DNA of 64,000 nucleotides from Microstegium vimineum (lineage: Eukaryota; Streptophyta; Magnoliopsida; Poales; Poaceae), in assembly GCA_022036555.1 (NCBI GenBank), contig CM039120.1, forward strand, positions 24,704,227 through 24,768,226, in the 5' to 3' direction. The position numbers and the translations under genes are program-made. Positions within the stretch are counted from its first letter, which is position 1. Each line of letters starts with the position of its first letter. Below, one piece after another: positions 1 to 10,651 of this stretch. The notes below the pieces were generated by a model. It made no database searches. It was given only the letters and a program-made list of their open reading frames with translations, and was not told where the DNA came from.

Positions 1-66
1 ATAGCATAGTTATGTTTACTTTTAACCTTTACTTGAGGACGAGCAAAGAATTAAGTGCGGGGGTCT
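1..66 (+). other. 3' end of internal region and polypurine tract of an Athila-like element
   Basis: This short stretch is the last part of an element that lies mostly left of the window. It is nearly identical, in reverse complement, to 34183-34249 beside the minus-strand LTR of element F. It ends in the purine-rich run AAGTGCGGGGGTCT, the polypurine tract that primes plus-strand DNA, directly before the LTR. No coding sequence is seen. Confidence 0.8.
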
Positions 67-445
67 TGTTGACGGTGAAAATGTCATAATTTTCTATACT
101 CAAAATCACCGTCAACAGCCTCATAAGGAAGGGACATAAGAAAATCATGAGTATATTTCATCCAATAAATAGTTCCACTTATCCATGGAGTATTTCTTGC
201 AGGACTACAGGAAATGGAGAGAAATGAGCTAGTGGGACCACCATAGGTTGGTCGGGCGACCACCCTATGGGGCCCACCAGTCTCCCCAAGCACCCTCATG
301 ATAGAAGGGCCCACTTGTCAGAGTAAGGGGGTCACTACCCCTCTTGTGCAGATCGGTCGACCCATCAATGGGCACCACCAAAGTTCTAACCAGTCCATGA
401 CATGTGGGCCATGCTACTAGAAGGTCTCGAGTGGTCCCACATGTC

Positions 446-473
446 ATAGGGGGGTCGACCGACCCCCCCAAGG
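446..473. repeat. GC-rich palindromic motif, LTR copy
   Basis: ATAGGGGGGTCGACCGACCC is flanked by further C residues, so a G-run pairs with a C-run around a TCGACCGA-like centre. A weaker sister copy lies at 241-270. Confidence 0.65.
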
Positions 474-668
474 TGGCTTGGTGGCCACTCCTTTATCCCA
501 CCGTCATTTGCATGCCACCATGCAAAGAAGCACATGCTAAATTAAAGAAGCACATGCTCAATTCCTCTCCACGCTCGATCTGAAGGCGGTTGGGATCCAA
601 GGGCTCTGATCACCCATCAGGCGGATTGATGATGTGGTGGTGGAGTAGCCCCTACTCCACCTCTCCAC

Positions 669-676
669 TATAAATA
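669..676 (+). promoter_or_regulatory. TATA box of the LTR promoter
   Basis: TATAAATA sits mid-LTR, in the usual place for an RNA polymerase II promoter near the U3/R border. The same position is conserved in the sister LTR (reverse complement at 33451-33458). Start site not determined. Confidence 0.6.
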
Positions 677-1346
677 CCCCCTCACTCCCTCTCATTCAGG
701 ACACCCCAAGGAGGAGCTACTCACTCTACAAGGCGAAGCCCTGTTCTATTAGTAGCATAGAAAGTATGGAGAGAGTGAGGAGAGTCTGGAGGAGAGTCGG
801 GCCTGTCTAGCGTCTTCTCCAAGCTATACCTCTGCAGATGCGTCATTCTCACTTGTAAGTCTGCATTTGAGATTCTTTTATGGTAATTGATCTTTAGTTT
901 TGGAAAAGTATTTACTTTAGTTGTTCATTGGTTCACCGCCCTTAAACCGGTGCTCTAATCAATTTCACCAAGATCAATTACACTTACCTGTGTCTACGGC
1001 TTGTCCAACGGTTTGTTTGTGGTACCTAGTAGGGGTTACAGACCTATCTAGGCTTTGATCCCACCTCATTCGGCCAAGTTCTTAAAGCGTAGGCCTTCTT
1101 ATGCTAGGCGGCCCGAACTGAACAACCTTTGTATCTGACCTTGCCTTGCTAGTTTCATAACCATAGAGATCCTCTCTACCCAACCTATCATAAACCCCTT
1201 ATGTCATCATAGGACGAACTTAGTTCATTGTTAAGTACACTTCACATTCCCCGTGGATCCGATACCCTAGGAATACTCTTGGGTGAAAGCTACCTTGACA
1301 GTCATGCGCTTGCGGTTTACCCTTTGTGCCACCTTTGGTGTCAACA

Positions 1347-2058
1347 GTCCTACAACAGAAGCTACCCACGGAGCCCACAACGTCCGCACCGACCTAGGTC
1401 TCCACGAACCGACGACCATGAGTACGATCAACCTCGCCATGATCCTGCACCGCAAGATCCCCCCGACATGATCGAGCACCCGTACCAGCGTACCCGGCCG
1501 TCACGGGCCCCTGGCCTCTCTCCGCTTGCCTTCGGGCCACCAGGTGGCCTCAAAATTTCAGGATTACATCGGTCTAGAAGTACGATGGCAAAGCAAATCT
1601 AGAACAATGGGCGACCACCTACGAGATCGCCGTCCTCGCTGCTGAAGGGGATAGCGACGTCATGGCCAATTACCTTCTGGTCATGCTATCGGCGTCGGCC
1701 AACAGTTGGCTCCATAAGATCCTGGGGGGCTCCATCGATAGCTGGGAACATCTCAAGGAGGTATTCATCAAGATCTATAAAGCCACATGCGACCAACCAG
1801 GAACGTGCTACGACCTGGAGAATGTTCGTCAGCGACACGGTGAGAGACATCGGGAATACATCCATCGCTTCTCCGACACACGGCTTAACATTTCGGATAT
1901 CTCCGACCCGGAGGCCATCTCCATCTTCTCCAATGCCCTGCACACCGATAAACTCCGAAATAAGTTGGTTCGTAACAAGATAACCACAATGAAAGCCTTG
2001 ATGACCATTGCGAACACCTACACCGACCAAGACGACGCTACCCGCAGTCGAGATAGGC
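1347..2058 (+). pseudogene. gag: Tat-type Ty3/gypsy gag, N-terminal and central part (disrupted)
   Basis: Gag forms the virus-like particle of LTR retrotransposons. The longest clean stretch starts at the Met at 1662. It contains a retrotransposon gag domain (PF03732-like) with NSWLHKILGGSIDSWEHLKE, YDLENVRQRHGER and EYIHRFSD in order, ending near DDATRSRD. Upstream, a proline and arginine-rich N-terminal part (about 1347-1600) is readable only with frameshifts and a stop near 1601. The gene is cut at 2058 by the gag-only element, and the rest resumes at 6544. Lineage call (Tat) rests on gag and on the protease downstream. The left end is cut off by the LTR ending at 1346. Confidence 0.8.
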
Positions 2059-3067
2059 TAATGAGTGTATGGGTGTCCCGATCTTTCGGTGGAGATAGAT
2101 AACTACGATTTGACTGGAGAGACGTTCACGATCCGACTACAACCATCCAAGGACGATGCGCCTTAGCGATCGATACACCAAATCCAACGGTTGCTCACGA
2201 TCTTGCGGATCACAACCAACCAAACCACTAGGGTTATTCCTGCAAGCAATCGAAGAACAAGCAAGAACAAGTAGAACAAGCACTCAATTGCAAATAAGAG
2301 ATAAAGGTTCAAATCTGATACTCATGAAGGTGGGGTTCCGAATCAAGTAGAACGGATGGTCTAGTCGACACACGCGTCTACAAGGAAGTAGCAGCAGCTA
2401 AACTTTCATCTAAACAAAACCCAATTTGATTGTGGCGGCTCTAGGGGAACATAAGGAGGGGGGAGGATGACCAAAGGGTGTTGGGGTCGTCCTACAACCC
2501 TAGGATGAGTCCCTAATGGACTCAAATTGATACATGGGCCATAAGCCCAAAATAAGGTGACGCAGCACCGTTGGCAGAAAAGGTCTCGACATTAAATCAT
2601 TGACTGCGGTCGCATCTGGTTAGATATAGGTACGAGTAAGGACCCATTGAAAAGTAGACTTGATAAGCTTTCCAAAAAGTCCTAGAACGTCTCAATCGGA
2701 GTCCGTATGAAGTCGTGGCAACCGTCGCAAGTTTGGACTCTTCTGCAGTCCGAATTGAACTTTCCAAAACGTGTTGGACTTGGACTCTTTGTTTCCTTGG
2801 ATCCAAAGTGACGTGATGGCCTGGTGGAGAACGTTAGGAACACATGGATTTGGTCCCCAATCAACTTCATTGACCATCCATGCTTTCCATAGGCAATCTA
2901 ACCCTTCCTTGATCCATGTAAGCAATTCTAAAAATGAAAACATACACACTTCATAGTGCAACACCCATTCATCAAATGTAACAATGATAAACCTCATATA
3001 GAATGGTTTCACCTTTGGTATAGAAGTGGTTGGCATGGTCATATCTAAGCTGGTGATGTCGTCATCA
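2059..3067 (-). repeat. 3' LTR of the gag-only element (1009 bp)
   Basis: Read on the minus strand it starts TGATGACGACATCACC and ends near CATACACTCATTA. The last dinucleotide has lost the canonical CA. It is nearly identical to 5530-6538. Confidence 0.92.
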
Positions 3068-4592
3068 TTCTCCCTTTCTTGACAGCAAACCGTCCTCGGT
3101 TTGACCACTTCGGAGGATGTGTTGTAGATACAAGTAAACCATGCTCCCATTCTTGATAGTTATCCTGTTTCTTTAAAATAAAACTAGGGAAGCTTGACAT
3201 GGTATGGTTATTGTTATTGCATACTTCTAATTGATTAGTTCTGTTCACTATAAAAGGAGTTTGTATATTTGAGCAAATGTAAATTCGGTTTACCATATAC
3301 TCATCTTCATAATTATATTTGCCAATAGCATGAAAACTGATATTAGAAGAACATGACAATTCAAATCTATCAGTCAGATTATTCTGCAAATAGTTAAGCT
3401 CACAAAGATCATCGAATTCAATATATCCGATTGTATGTAAAGATGACAACAATTGAGCTTCTTCATTTTCATTTACAATATGAACAACATGCTTGAATTC
3501 AGCACTCATTAATACAGAATTTGTAGCTTTATTCACTAGTTGTGGTATGGATATAAGTGATGCACTATCACACAACTCTTCTTTGTCACAAGTAAAATCA
3601 AGCATATCAAAGTGTGACAAAGGAAAATCAGCGACCAGTTCAACAATTGATTGATCTATAATATCATGATTAGTTGACAAATGTAAGTCAACTAAAGTAT
3701 TCTCACCTTGATTTAGTTTACAAGCATTTGACATACCTTGGATGCTCATCTCAATTGGTTTAGGTGTAGCCAGATTCACGCTCTCTTTAAATGTTTCACC
3801 TCCTATCTCAAATTGATTGTTATCGACATGTATATTATCATCTACTTCCTGCAAATTGTCAGTAATAGGAGAGACAAATGCTTCTATAGTATTTGTATGT
3901 TCCCTTTGTAGCTTTACTTCAGCATCACAAGTAAGATCAAACAACTCATCAAAATTCTTATAATGTTTATCAACAAGTATATTCTGAATTTCCACATTAA
4001 GACCATGCAAAAATCTATGTTCCAGAAACTCATCGGTTCCTTCTAAGCCACAACGTAGCAAACCAAATTTTAGTTTCTCTAAATATTTTGCTACAGTTTT
4101 GTTTCCTTGTTTTATAGATTTCAAGTTTCCATTCAAAATTTCAGAATAATAGCTAGGAACAAAAACATCTCTAAAATGTCTTTTCATATCTTTCCATGAT
4201 TGAGGAGCTTTATCAAATCTACAAAGGTGTTTCCACTCAGTTAAAGCATAGTTGATAAGAACACTTGAAGCAATGCTAACCTTTTGTTTCTCAAATAGAT
4301 CATATTTTTTAAATTCCTTATCTACATGTAGCTCCCATTCAATATATGCATGAGGATCATAGTTTCCTTCAAAATAAGGTACTGCAGATTTTATTTCATC
4401 AAACCAAGCATCACATACCTCATGAGTAGCATGGTTATCACTTCTCACACCCCTAGCAAAGTGATTGGAATAGGCAATCTGACCATCTCCAATTTCCATG
4501 TAGATTCCTGTCATGATTAGAACAAAACAAGAAACATACACAATAATATTTATGTTCCTATCAACTATTAGGATGTGGTTTTTGTAATTCAC
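3045..4592 (-). CDS. gag: gag-like protein of the gag-only element, 515 aa, open
   Basis: This is the only gene of the 4480-bp element and is uninterrupted over 515 codons. Residues about 60-235 form a retrotransposon gag domain (PF03732-like), with AWFDEIKSAVPYFEGNYDP, then KHLCRFDKAPQSWKDMKR and LEHRFLHGLNVEIQNILVD. The C-terminal half (residues 240-480) is acidic and shows no zinc knuckle or enzyme motif. The ORF runs across the polypurine tract and stops inside the 3' LTR. The hydrophobic N-terminal 30 residues may not be translated, and a later Met (about residue 32) could be the true start. The product probably assembles with particles made by an autonomous partner (inference). Confidence 0.8.
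   Translation of the reverse strand: MNYKNHILIVDRNINIIVYVSCFVLIMTGIYMEIGDGQIAYSNHFARGVRSDNHATHEVCDAWFDEIKSAVPYFEGNYDPHAYIEWELHVDKEFKKYDLFEKQKVSIASSVLINYALTEWKHLCRFDKAPQSWKDMKRHFRDVFVPSYYSEILNGNLKSIKQGNKTVAKYLEKLKFGLLRCGLEGTDEFLEHRFLHGLNVEIQNILVDKHYKNFDELFDLTCDAEVKLQREHTNTIEAFVSPITDNLQEVDDNIHVDNNQFEIGGETFKESVNLATPKPIEMSIQGMSNACKLNQGENTLVDLHLSTNHDIIDQSIVELVADFPLSHFDMLDFTCDKEELCDSASLISIPQLVNKATNSVLMSAEFKHVVHIVNENEEAQLLSSLHTIGYIEFDDLCELNYLQNNLTDRFELSCSSNISFHAIGKYNYEDEYMVNRIYICSNIQTPFIVNRTNQLEVCNNNNHTMSSFPSFILKKQDNYQEWEHGLLVSTTHPPKWSNRGRFAVKKGRMMTTSPA
3068..3082 (-). promoter_or_regulatory. Polypurine tract of the gag-only element
   Basis: On the minus strand AAGAAAGGGAGAA abuts the 3' LTR and is the expected plus-strand primer site. 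It lies within the 3' end of the gag-like ORF. Confidence 0.75.
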
Positions 4593-5529
4593 TCACTCTC
4601 AACCTGTTCAAACAAACTCTTACAAGTTCTTACCAAGCAAAACAGGAGCTGGCAGCAACCAACAAGTCGGAAACCCTGGAATAGTGTATCGACACCGTAG
4701 CAACAACACCTGTAAAGTTGTATCCGGATATGTGGAGCTATAGGAGGGCTAAACAATAATGTGCAAGGAAGTACTAGCACCACATTAGTTGCAAAAGCAA
4801 GTTGAGAGATCGTTCAACGGAGGTACCGTGCTGGTCCTAGGCTAGACAGTGCTAGAGACGCGAGCCTAGACACAAACGAAGTCATGGTACAGCAAAAAAA
4901 AGGCACAAGAATAGCAAGCAAAACACTCCCTTTCTTTTCCTCCTCTCTTCTTTTCTTTCTTTTCTCTTTCTCTTTCTCTTCTTTTCTTCTTTTTTTTCTA
5001 TTTTCTTTCGGATTTTTTTTTCTTCTTCTTTCCTTTTACTTGGCACAACTATAACAAAATTGGATCTTGACAAATCAGATTCCAATAAGCAATGTGACAA
5101 GGTGTTTTCTTTCTTAAAGAACTAGCAATGCTGATATTTTTTTGTGTGCCTAAATCAGATCTGGATGTGAAAAAAAAAATTGTGGATGGATATGGTGCAG
5201 CGAAGATGTATATGGTAGCAACGATTGCAATAGAAATATATATGATGTAGTGGAGATGTATATGGTGATGGTAAACACAGCGGATATAGTGACCAAAACG
5301 TGACAAGAACTCGAAACTCTAAAAGCCTAACCCTAAGACCAGCAACACGACTCAACCGATGTAAACAGAACTCAACAAGCCTGAACTAATCAATACTAGT
5401 AAAAGGCTCAAAAGGTCTATGGGATTATGGGAAACGAATCTACTATTTTTTATTGGCTTTTTCTGGACTTTAGGAAATTAAAAGCAAACTGAAATCTCTC
5501 ACCGATGAAACCTTGCTCTGAATACCACT
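4593..5529 (-). other. 5' leader of the gag-only element with long purine tract
   Basis: This is the untranslated region between PBS and gag. It contains a strand-biased tract (about 4916-5036) that is nearly pure pyrimidine on the plus strand, thus purine in the element's RNA. The short Lys/Glu-rich reading frames across it are products of the simple sequence and are not annotated. Confidence 0.7.
5515..5527 (-). promoter_or_regulatory. tRNA-Met-type primer binding site
   Basis: Minus strand TGGTATTCAGAGC, two bases inside the 5' LTR, matches the initiator-Met PBS (TGGTATCAGAGC) with one extra T. Confidence 0.75.
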
Positions 5530-6538
5530 TGATGAGTGTATGGGTGTCCCGATCTTTCGGTGGAGATAGATAACTACGATTTGACTGGAGAGACGTTCAC
5601 GATCCGACTACAACCATCCAAGGACGCTGCACCTTAGCGATCGATACACCAAATCCAGCGGTTGCTCACGATCTTGCGGATCACAACCAACCAAACCACT
5701 AGGGTTATTCCTGCAAGCAATCGAAAAACAAGCAAGAACAAGTAGAACAAGCACTCAATTGCAAATAAGAGATAAAGGTTCAAATCTGATACTCATGAAG
5801 GTGGGGTTCCGAATCAAGTAGAACGGATGGTCTAGTCGACACACGCGTCTACAAGGAAGTAGCAGCAGCTAAACTTTCATCTAAACAAAACCCAATCTGA
5901 TTGTGGCGGCTCTAGAGGAATATAAGGAGGGGGGAGGACGACCAAAGGGTGTTGGGGTTGTCCTACAACCCTAGGATGAGTCCCTAATGGACTCAAATTG
6001 ATACATGGGCTATAAGCCCAAAATAAGGTGACGCAGCACCATTGGCAGAAAAGGTCTCGACATTAAATCATTGACTGCGGTTGCATCTGGTTAGATATAG
6101 GTACGAGTAAGGACCCATTGAAAAGTAGACTTGATAAGCTTTCCAAAAAGTCCTAGAACGTCCCAATCGGAGTCCGTATGAAGTCGTGGCAACCGTCGCA
6201 AGTTTGGACTCTTCTGCAGTCCGAATTGAACTTTCCAAAACGTGTTGGACTTGGACTCTTTGTTTCCTTGGATCCAAAGTGACGTGGTGGCCTGGTGGAG
6301 AATGTTAGGAACACTTGGATTTGGTCCCCAGTCAACTTCATTGACCATCCATGCTTTCCATATGCAATCTAACGCTTCCTTGATCCATGTAAGCAATTCT
6401 AAAAATGAAAACATACACACTTCATAGTGCAGCACCCATTCATCAAATGTAACAATGATAAACCTCATATAGAATGGTTTCACCTTTGGTATAGAAGTGG
6501 TTGGCATGGTCATATCTAAGCTGGTGATGTCCTCATCA
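5530..6538 (-). repeat. 5' LTR of the gag-only element (1009 bp)
   Basis: Minus-strand ends TGATGAGGACATCACC and ACACTCATCA are canonical TG...CA. The first 14 bases equal those of the TRIM LTR at 10327-10938. Confidence 0.92.
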
Positions 6539-6543
6539 TAGGC

Positions 6544-7668
6544 GACGCCATTCGTGCTCCCAGGCAAATACGAGAGGCAACGATCGCCGACCCGACGACC
6601 GCGATGAGCGAAGGCCCGATGACCGAGGATGCGACCACCGAGACTATTGACCCACAACTCAGAAGGCTATCAGTGAGGGTATGATTACAAGCGCGGTGGC
6701 CGTTACGTTGCTAATACTGCCACTCGACCAAGGCGAAACTACGATAGAAACTATGAGAAGATCCTCTACGGCCAATGCCCCATTCATAAGAACTCCAACC
6801 ATTCCATTCGCGATTGCGATGTCCTCGAGTCGGCCATGCGAGGAAGAGGCGAGAACAAGCCAAGGCGGGAAGACAACGACGAGAATAAAGACAAAGAGCC
6901 TCCAGCGCAAGAATTATGAACACCTACAAGAACCTTCACCATCTTCGGGGGAAGTGTGGTCGTTGAAGGGGAGAGGAGATGGTGCCAAGTCCAAAAGGAC
7001 GTCTACTCAGTCACTGCCATCGGAGACGATCCAGCCAACACTCTCTACCTCAACTGGTCAAAGCAATCCATCTCTTTCTCCGGGGAAGATCAGTGGACGG
7101 ACTACAGGTCTCCCGGTCATTTTCCCCTCATCGTCAGTCCGACTATCTCCACGTGTTGCTTCCAAAAAGTGCTGGTCGACGGGGGCAGCGCCACCAATAT
7201 CATCTTTGCCGGCGCGTTCCATCATCTCGACTACTCGAAGAAAGACCTCTCACCGGCGAACTTCCCTTCTGGGGGATCATCCCAGACAAGGCATCCACAC
7301 CAATCAGCCAGATCACCCTCCTCGTGCAATTCGATGACTAGGATCATTTCAGGGTCGAGAACATCCACTTCATTGTCGCCGACTTCGAAACAGCCTACCA
7401 CGCCATCCTTGGCCGTCCAGCCCTCGCCATGTTGATGGCAGTTCCGCACTACACCTACATGGTGTTGAAGATCCCAACGCCGCAGGGTGTCCTCAGCCTC
7501 CACACCAACCTTCAGGTCGCATATGAATGCGAGCAGCAGACGCTTAACGTCGTCGGGAAGTTCCGCGCCCAAGATACATACGACTCCAAACCTAGCTACA
7601 ACCCCGCGATGAAGAAACCCAAAGAAGCAGGACCCACGACGACCAGCTCTGACCTCACCCGCAGCTAG
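6544..7668 (+). pseudogene. Tat-type gag C-terminus and aspartic protease (disrupted)
   Basis: This continues the gag broken at 2058. Around 6739-6830 a CPIHKNSNHSIRDC segment resembles the C/H-rich RNA-binding segment of Tat gags. After a stop near 6919 the frame 6956-7240 gives the protease, with the active-site region VLVDGGSATNIIF, the DGG form usual in Tat elements. Then comes the segment with AYHAILGRPALA and PHYTYMVLKIPTPQGVLSL (about 7390-7500), in another frame. The frames do not join, so no functional protein is expected. RT, RNase H and integrase do not follow. Confidence 0.78.
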
Positions 7669-8890
7669 ATGTAGACTCCCTCGGCCCCCGGTGGCACGAA
7701 GCAATTTTAGAAGTTAAAGTGTTCCAATAAAGTTTGGTACTATGTACCCCTCCATTAATAAATAAAGATTCGATGTCCATCTCTGTGTTTTTGTTTCACT
7801 CAATTCGTTCCACTACAAACGCTCACGGCGTTCGGCGACCACAACAAAGCGCTTACGGTGTTCATCGATTGCTCCAAAACACTCCCATAGTGTTCGAAGA
7901 CCTCTCCAAAATGCGTTAAGGCGTTCTCTCCAAATAGCCTGCCCACAACCGGAAGCCCTCGAAGCTGGCCTACCGATTACCCATAGCGCATAGAAGTAGC
8001 TACCTATACGCTATGATCATATCGATAGGCCTCCCAAATGACGTATCTCCAACAACCGGGATACATCATTTGGGTCGGAGCCCATGAGGTTATGTACCCA
8101 GAATCTGTACACGACCATGGTACGGTCGACGACTCTACAAGCAGCATGTCTTTTCGCCCAGTGTCTACAGGAACGGTCTCCATAGGCCCTAGTCACGCCA
8201 CGATCGAGCCTCTCGGAAAAGGGCCTTGTCCCTGGCATCTCCTTACGTGTGCATGAGCTGCTTGCCCTCTGCACTGCTTGTTGTCAGCAGCGTGCCTCCT
8301 TGGTATTCCTATGGCACCTATGCGTGCAGAGGCTCTGTGTCCTACGATCCGGGCCATGGGGAGCCCAAGGCCGAACGATTCATCGCTACAGCTTATGACT
8401 TAGCAGGCACGACAGGACATACAAGTGAAACAAAAACTCACTGCCCCGGATATAATACAACTTTGTAGTTTTAACTTACACATCCAATTACTTGTATCTG
8501 AGATACAAATTACTGTTGTCCTATAGAAAACAAATCTACATCCTTAACTACAAGCGCCGCTACGTGATCGGCTTCAACCTCCAGACGATCCGCCTCCTCG
8601 TCCGACGTGCCCGCCGTGAATCCGGTCGCCACCCGACCAAGATCCATCTTCAGGTAGTGCGACTATAACATAGCCAAGCCATGAGCAGGCACACTCTGCG
8701 TCACTGAGGTCGTAAATGACCGAAGCATGCCCCATAGGCCGCGAACCTTTGATAGCACACTCTCCATGGTCGCCTGTTCAACACACTCAGGAATGAGTGT
8801 CTGGCCATCGACACACTCGACCACAGGGGCGAGCTCCCGTGCCAGCGACCAGACGGGGCTGGTTGCGCTAACCACGCCCTGCCTGTTCAC
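7669..8890. other. Degenerate retroelement-derived DNA, unclassified
   Basis: No protein family is recognisable. The stretch starts after the end of the Tat frame and holds GC-moderate unique-looking DNA, with several repeats of 'ggcgttc/cggtgttc'-like text near 7815-7930. On the minus strand 8663-8890 is open for 75 codons and adjoins the Reina protease, so it may be a decayed part of that element. It probably includes the junction between the Tat and Reina elements, whose exact place I cannot find. Confidence 0.4.
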
Positions 8891-9238
8891 CTAGCGATCG
8901 TGGTGCCAGAACGTCATAGTTAAGGCACCGAAATCCCAAACAATTGGACCCAACGTCGTGAGCAATTGAGTGCCCAGAACGACGTCGTAGCCAGCCAACG
9001 ACAACATGTAGAAGTCGGTGGTGAAGCTGACGCCCCCGATGGTGAAGGGAGCTGCGCGGAAGATGCCAGGGTACGATACATATTTGCCGTTGGCAACGGT
9101 GACTTTTATGCCGCCCTTGAGTTGGAGTTGAAGAGAAGTACGCGCTGCAGCTTCTTTGGCAATGAAATTATGCATCGAGCTGGTGTCAAGCAGGGCCAGG
9201 AGGGAGGTGCCACCCAAGTCGATGCACACCTGCATCAT
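8891..9238 (-). pseudogene. Reina-type Ty3/gypsy aspartic protease domain (fragment)
   Basis: The 115-codon frame has LALLDTSSMHNFIAKEAA at the catalytic loop, where chromovirus proteases have D-[ST]-G. Here the triad reads DTS, so the glycine is replaced. It ends with GYDVVLGTQLLTTLGPIVWD, the second protease signature followed by the segment leading to RT. RT itself is missing to the left. It lies on the same strand as the gag at 9498-10320 and belongs to the element whose LTR is at 11001-11351. Confidence 0.78.
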
Positions 9239-9497
9239 CTTCGCATGCGGACGCCTGCGATGGTGTGAAGCAAAATCACCGGGTCCTCGGTGTTCAACGC
9301 GACCGAGATCTCCACTAGGTCATCGTCCTCTGGCATGTCAAGGAAGAAGAGTCATTGACAAACTTTTTTATGAACCCGGGCATATTTGTTGTTGTAGTTG
9401 AAGTAGAGTCCCTGGCGACGGTGCTCGTCCATCTTTGTGTTGGAGAACCGACAGATTGGGCGGCCCTCGAGGGAGGACACGACGGTGGCTGCGCAAT

Positions 9498-10320
9498 TCA
9501 ACTACGTTGGTGGGGCTGGGTGAGCGAATGACTAGGGTGGGCTCGATAGCGGCCGTGACTTGGAAGACGTGATGCCTGAGCCGCGACCGCCGGAACGGCC
9601 GCGACGACACTCTGCTCATGGAGCTCCAATTTATGCGCCAAACTCACGGCCATGACGAGGGTCCGTGGATTTTGCATCTCTACATCGTGGCTGAGCGGCG
9701 GCCTTAGTCCCGCTATGAAAGCCTGGACACGCTGCGCCTCGTCCAGCGACCCAGCTCGGGGAATCAGAGCTTCGAATCTACCTTGATAATCCTCCACGGA
9801 CCTAGTGCGGCAGCACGCCATGAGCTCACTCATGGGATTGGATTGGAGGTTGGCCTGAAGCGGAGATTGAGAAGCTCGGTGAAGCGCCACGAGTTGGGCG
9901 TGCCCTCCGACTATTGGACGAGGATGTACCACATTTGCGCCGTGTCTTCATGGTTGTAGGATGCAATCCACACCTGCTCCTCCACCGTGATGCGCTGCTG
10001 GACGAAATATGACTCACAACGATTGATGAAGGCGAGTGTATCGGATTTCCGTCGAACATGGGGAAATCCAATTTCTGAAAATGGGGGGGGGGGGTCGATA
10101 GGACGCTCAGCATAGCCCAGACCTAGTGAGCCATAGGAAGAGGATGGTGGTGGTGGTCGAGCCGCTATAGGGCGCCTATTTGTTGCTGCATGGTGGTGAG
10201 GGAGGTGTTCACTTGTTTCTGCGTCGCGTTCGTGTTGGTGGTGAGTTGTTGAATTATCTCGGCCAGTTCAGCCGTGGAAGGTGGCTCTTCCATGGATATA
10301 GAGGTGGAGGTGGAAGAATG
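9498..10320 (-). pseudogene. gag: Reina-type chromovirus gag (frameshifted)
   Basis: Gag is spread over three frames. The N-terminus (10165-10320) starts MEEPPSTAELAEIIQQL, a short coiled-coil-like segment. A middle part (about 9900-10113) begins with the recognisable FQKLDFPMFDG. A C-terminal part (9498-9850) reads SVEDYQGRFEALIPRAG and then FIAGLRPPLSHDVEMQNPRT, typical of the gag domain. At least two frameshifts separate these. The TRIM lies just upstream of the start. Confidence 0.78.
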
Positions 10321-10326
10321 GGTGGG

Positions 10327-10612
10327 TGATACATCCGACCATGTAGGGTTGGTCGAGGCCCGATAAATTGAGACTGCCTGGACCCCAACAGTTCTTAGGC
10401 ACACCCACTCGGGAAAAGACTCAATCTCCCTAAAATACTAGTCTAATAGGGGAAGGGTGGCTCTCCCTTTTAAGGTGGCTTCCTCCTCCCAAGCTAAGAA
10501 ATGTGGGATTATTCAGAGGCTCATACGGTCGCCGCCCGACTACAACTAGTCCCGTTGGACCATTATTTGTTGCGTCTTTGCCAACGGGTAATAATGGAGG
10601 ATGTCCTCATCA
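10327..10612 (-). repeat. TRIM LTR, left copy (3' LTR)
   Basis: Plus-strand ends TGATACATCC and GTCCTCATCA, so the minus-strand LTR begins TGATGAGGAC and closes in CA. Confidence 0.92.
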
Positions 10613-10651
10613 TTTCCACCCCCTTAAACTAGGGCCAGCTCTGATACCAAA

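Larger units (their letters stand above)
67..1346 (+). repeat. 3' LTR of an Athila-like Ty3/gypsy element (1280 bp)
   Basis: The LTR starts TGTTGACGGTG and ends GTGTCAACA, with the terminal TG...CA and short inverted ends. Because a polypurine tract precedes it and unrelated gag sequence follows at 1347, it is a 3' LTR. Its terminal part reappears in reverse complement at 32737-34182, so the two are the same family. It holds the GC-rich palindromic motif discussed in the findings (241-270 and 446-473). GTCCT at 1347-1351 would be the target duplication, but its partner is outside the window. Confidence 0.88.
2059..6538 (-). mobile_element. Complete gag-only LTR retrotransposon (TR-GAG type), 4480 bp
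   Basis: Two 1009-bp LTRs (2059-3067 and 5530-6538) flank a 2.46-kb internal region with a PBS, one gag-like ORF and a PPT, and no protease, RT, RNase H or integrase. A 5-bp target duplication TAGGC is present on both sides (2054-2058, 6539-6543). By eye I count about 22 differences between the LTRs, near 2.2%. The left LTR starts TA instead of TG by one transition. It is inserted in the Tat gag gene. The organisation matches non-autonomous TR-GAG elements. A partner family with a related LTR is seen at 45450-46409. Confidence 0.92.

Noticed and set aside
4882..5100. A 72-codon Lys/Glu/Arg-rich frame on the minus strand
   Set aside because: It is the translation of the purine tract in the gag-only element's leader, with no domain.
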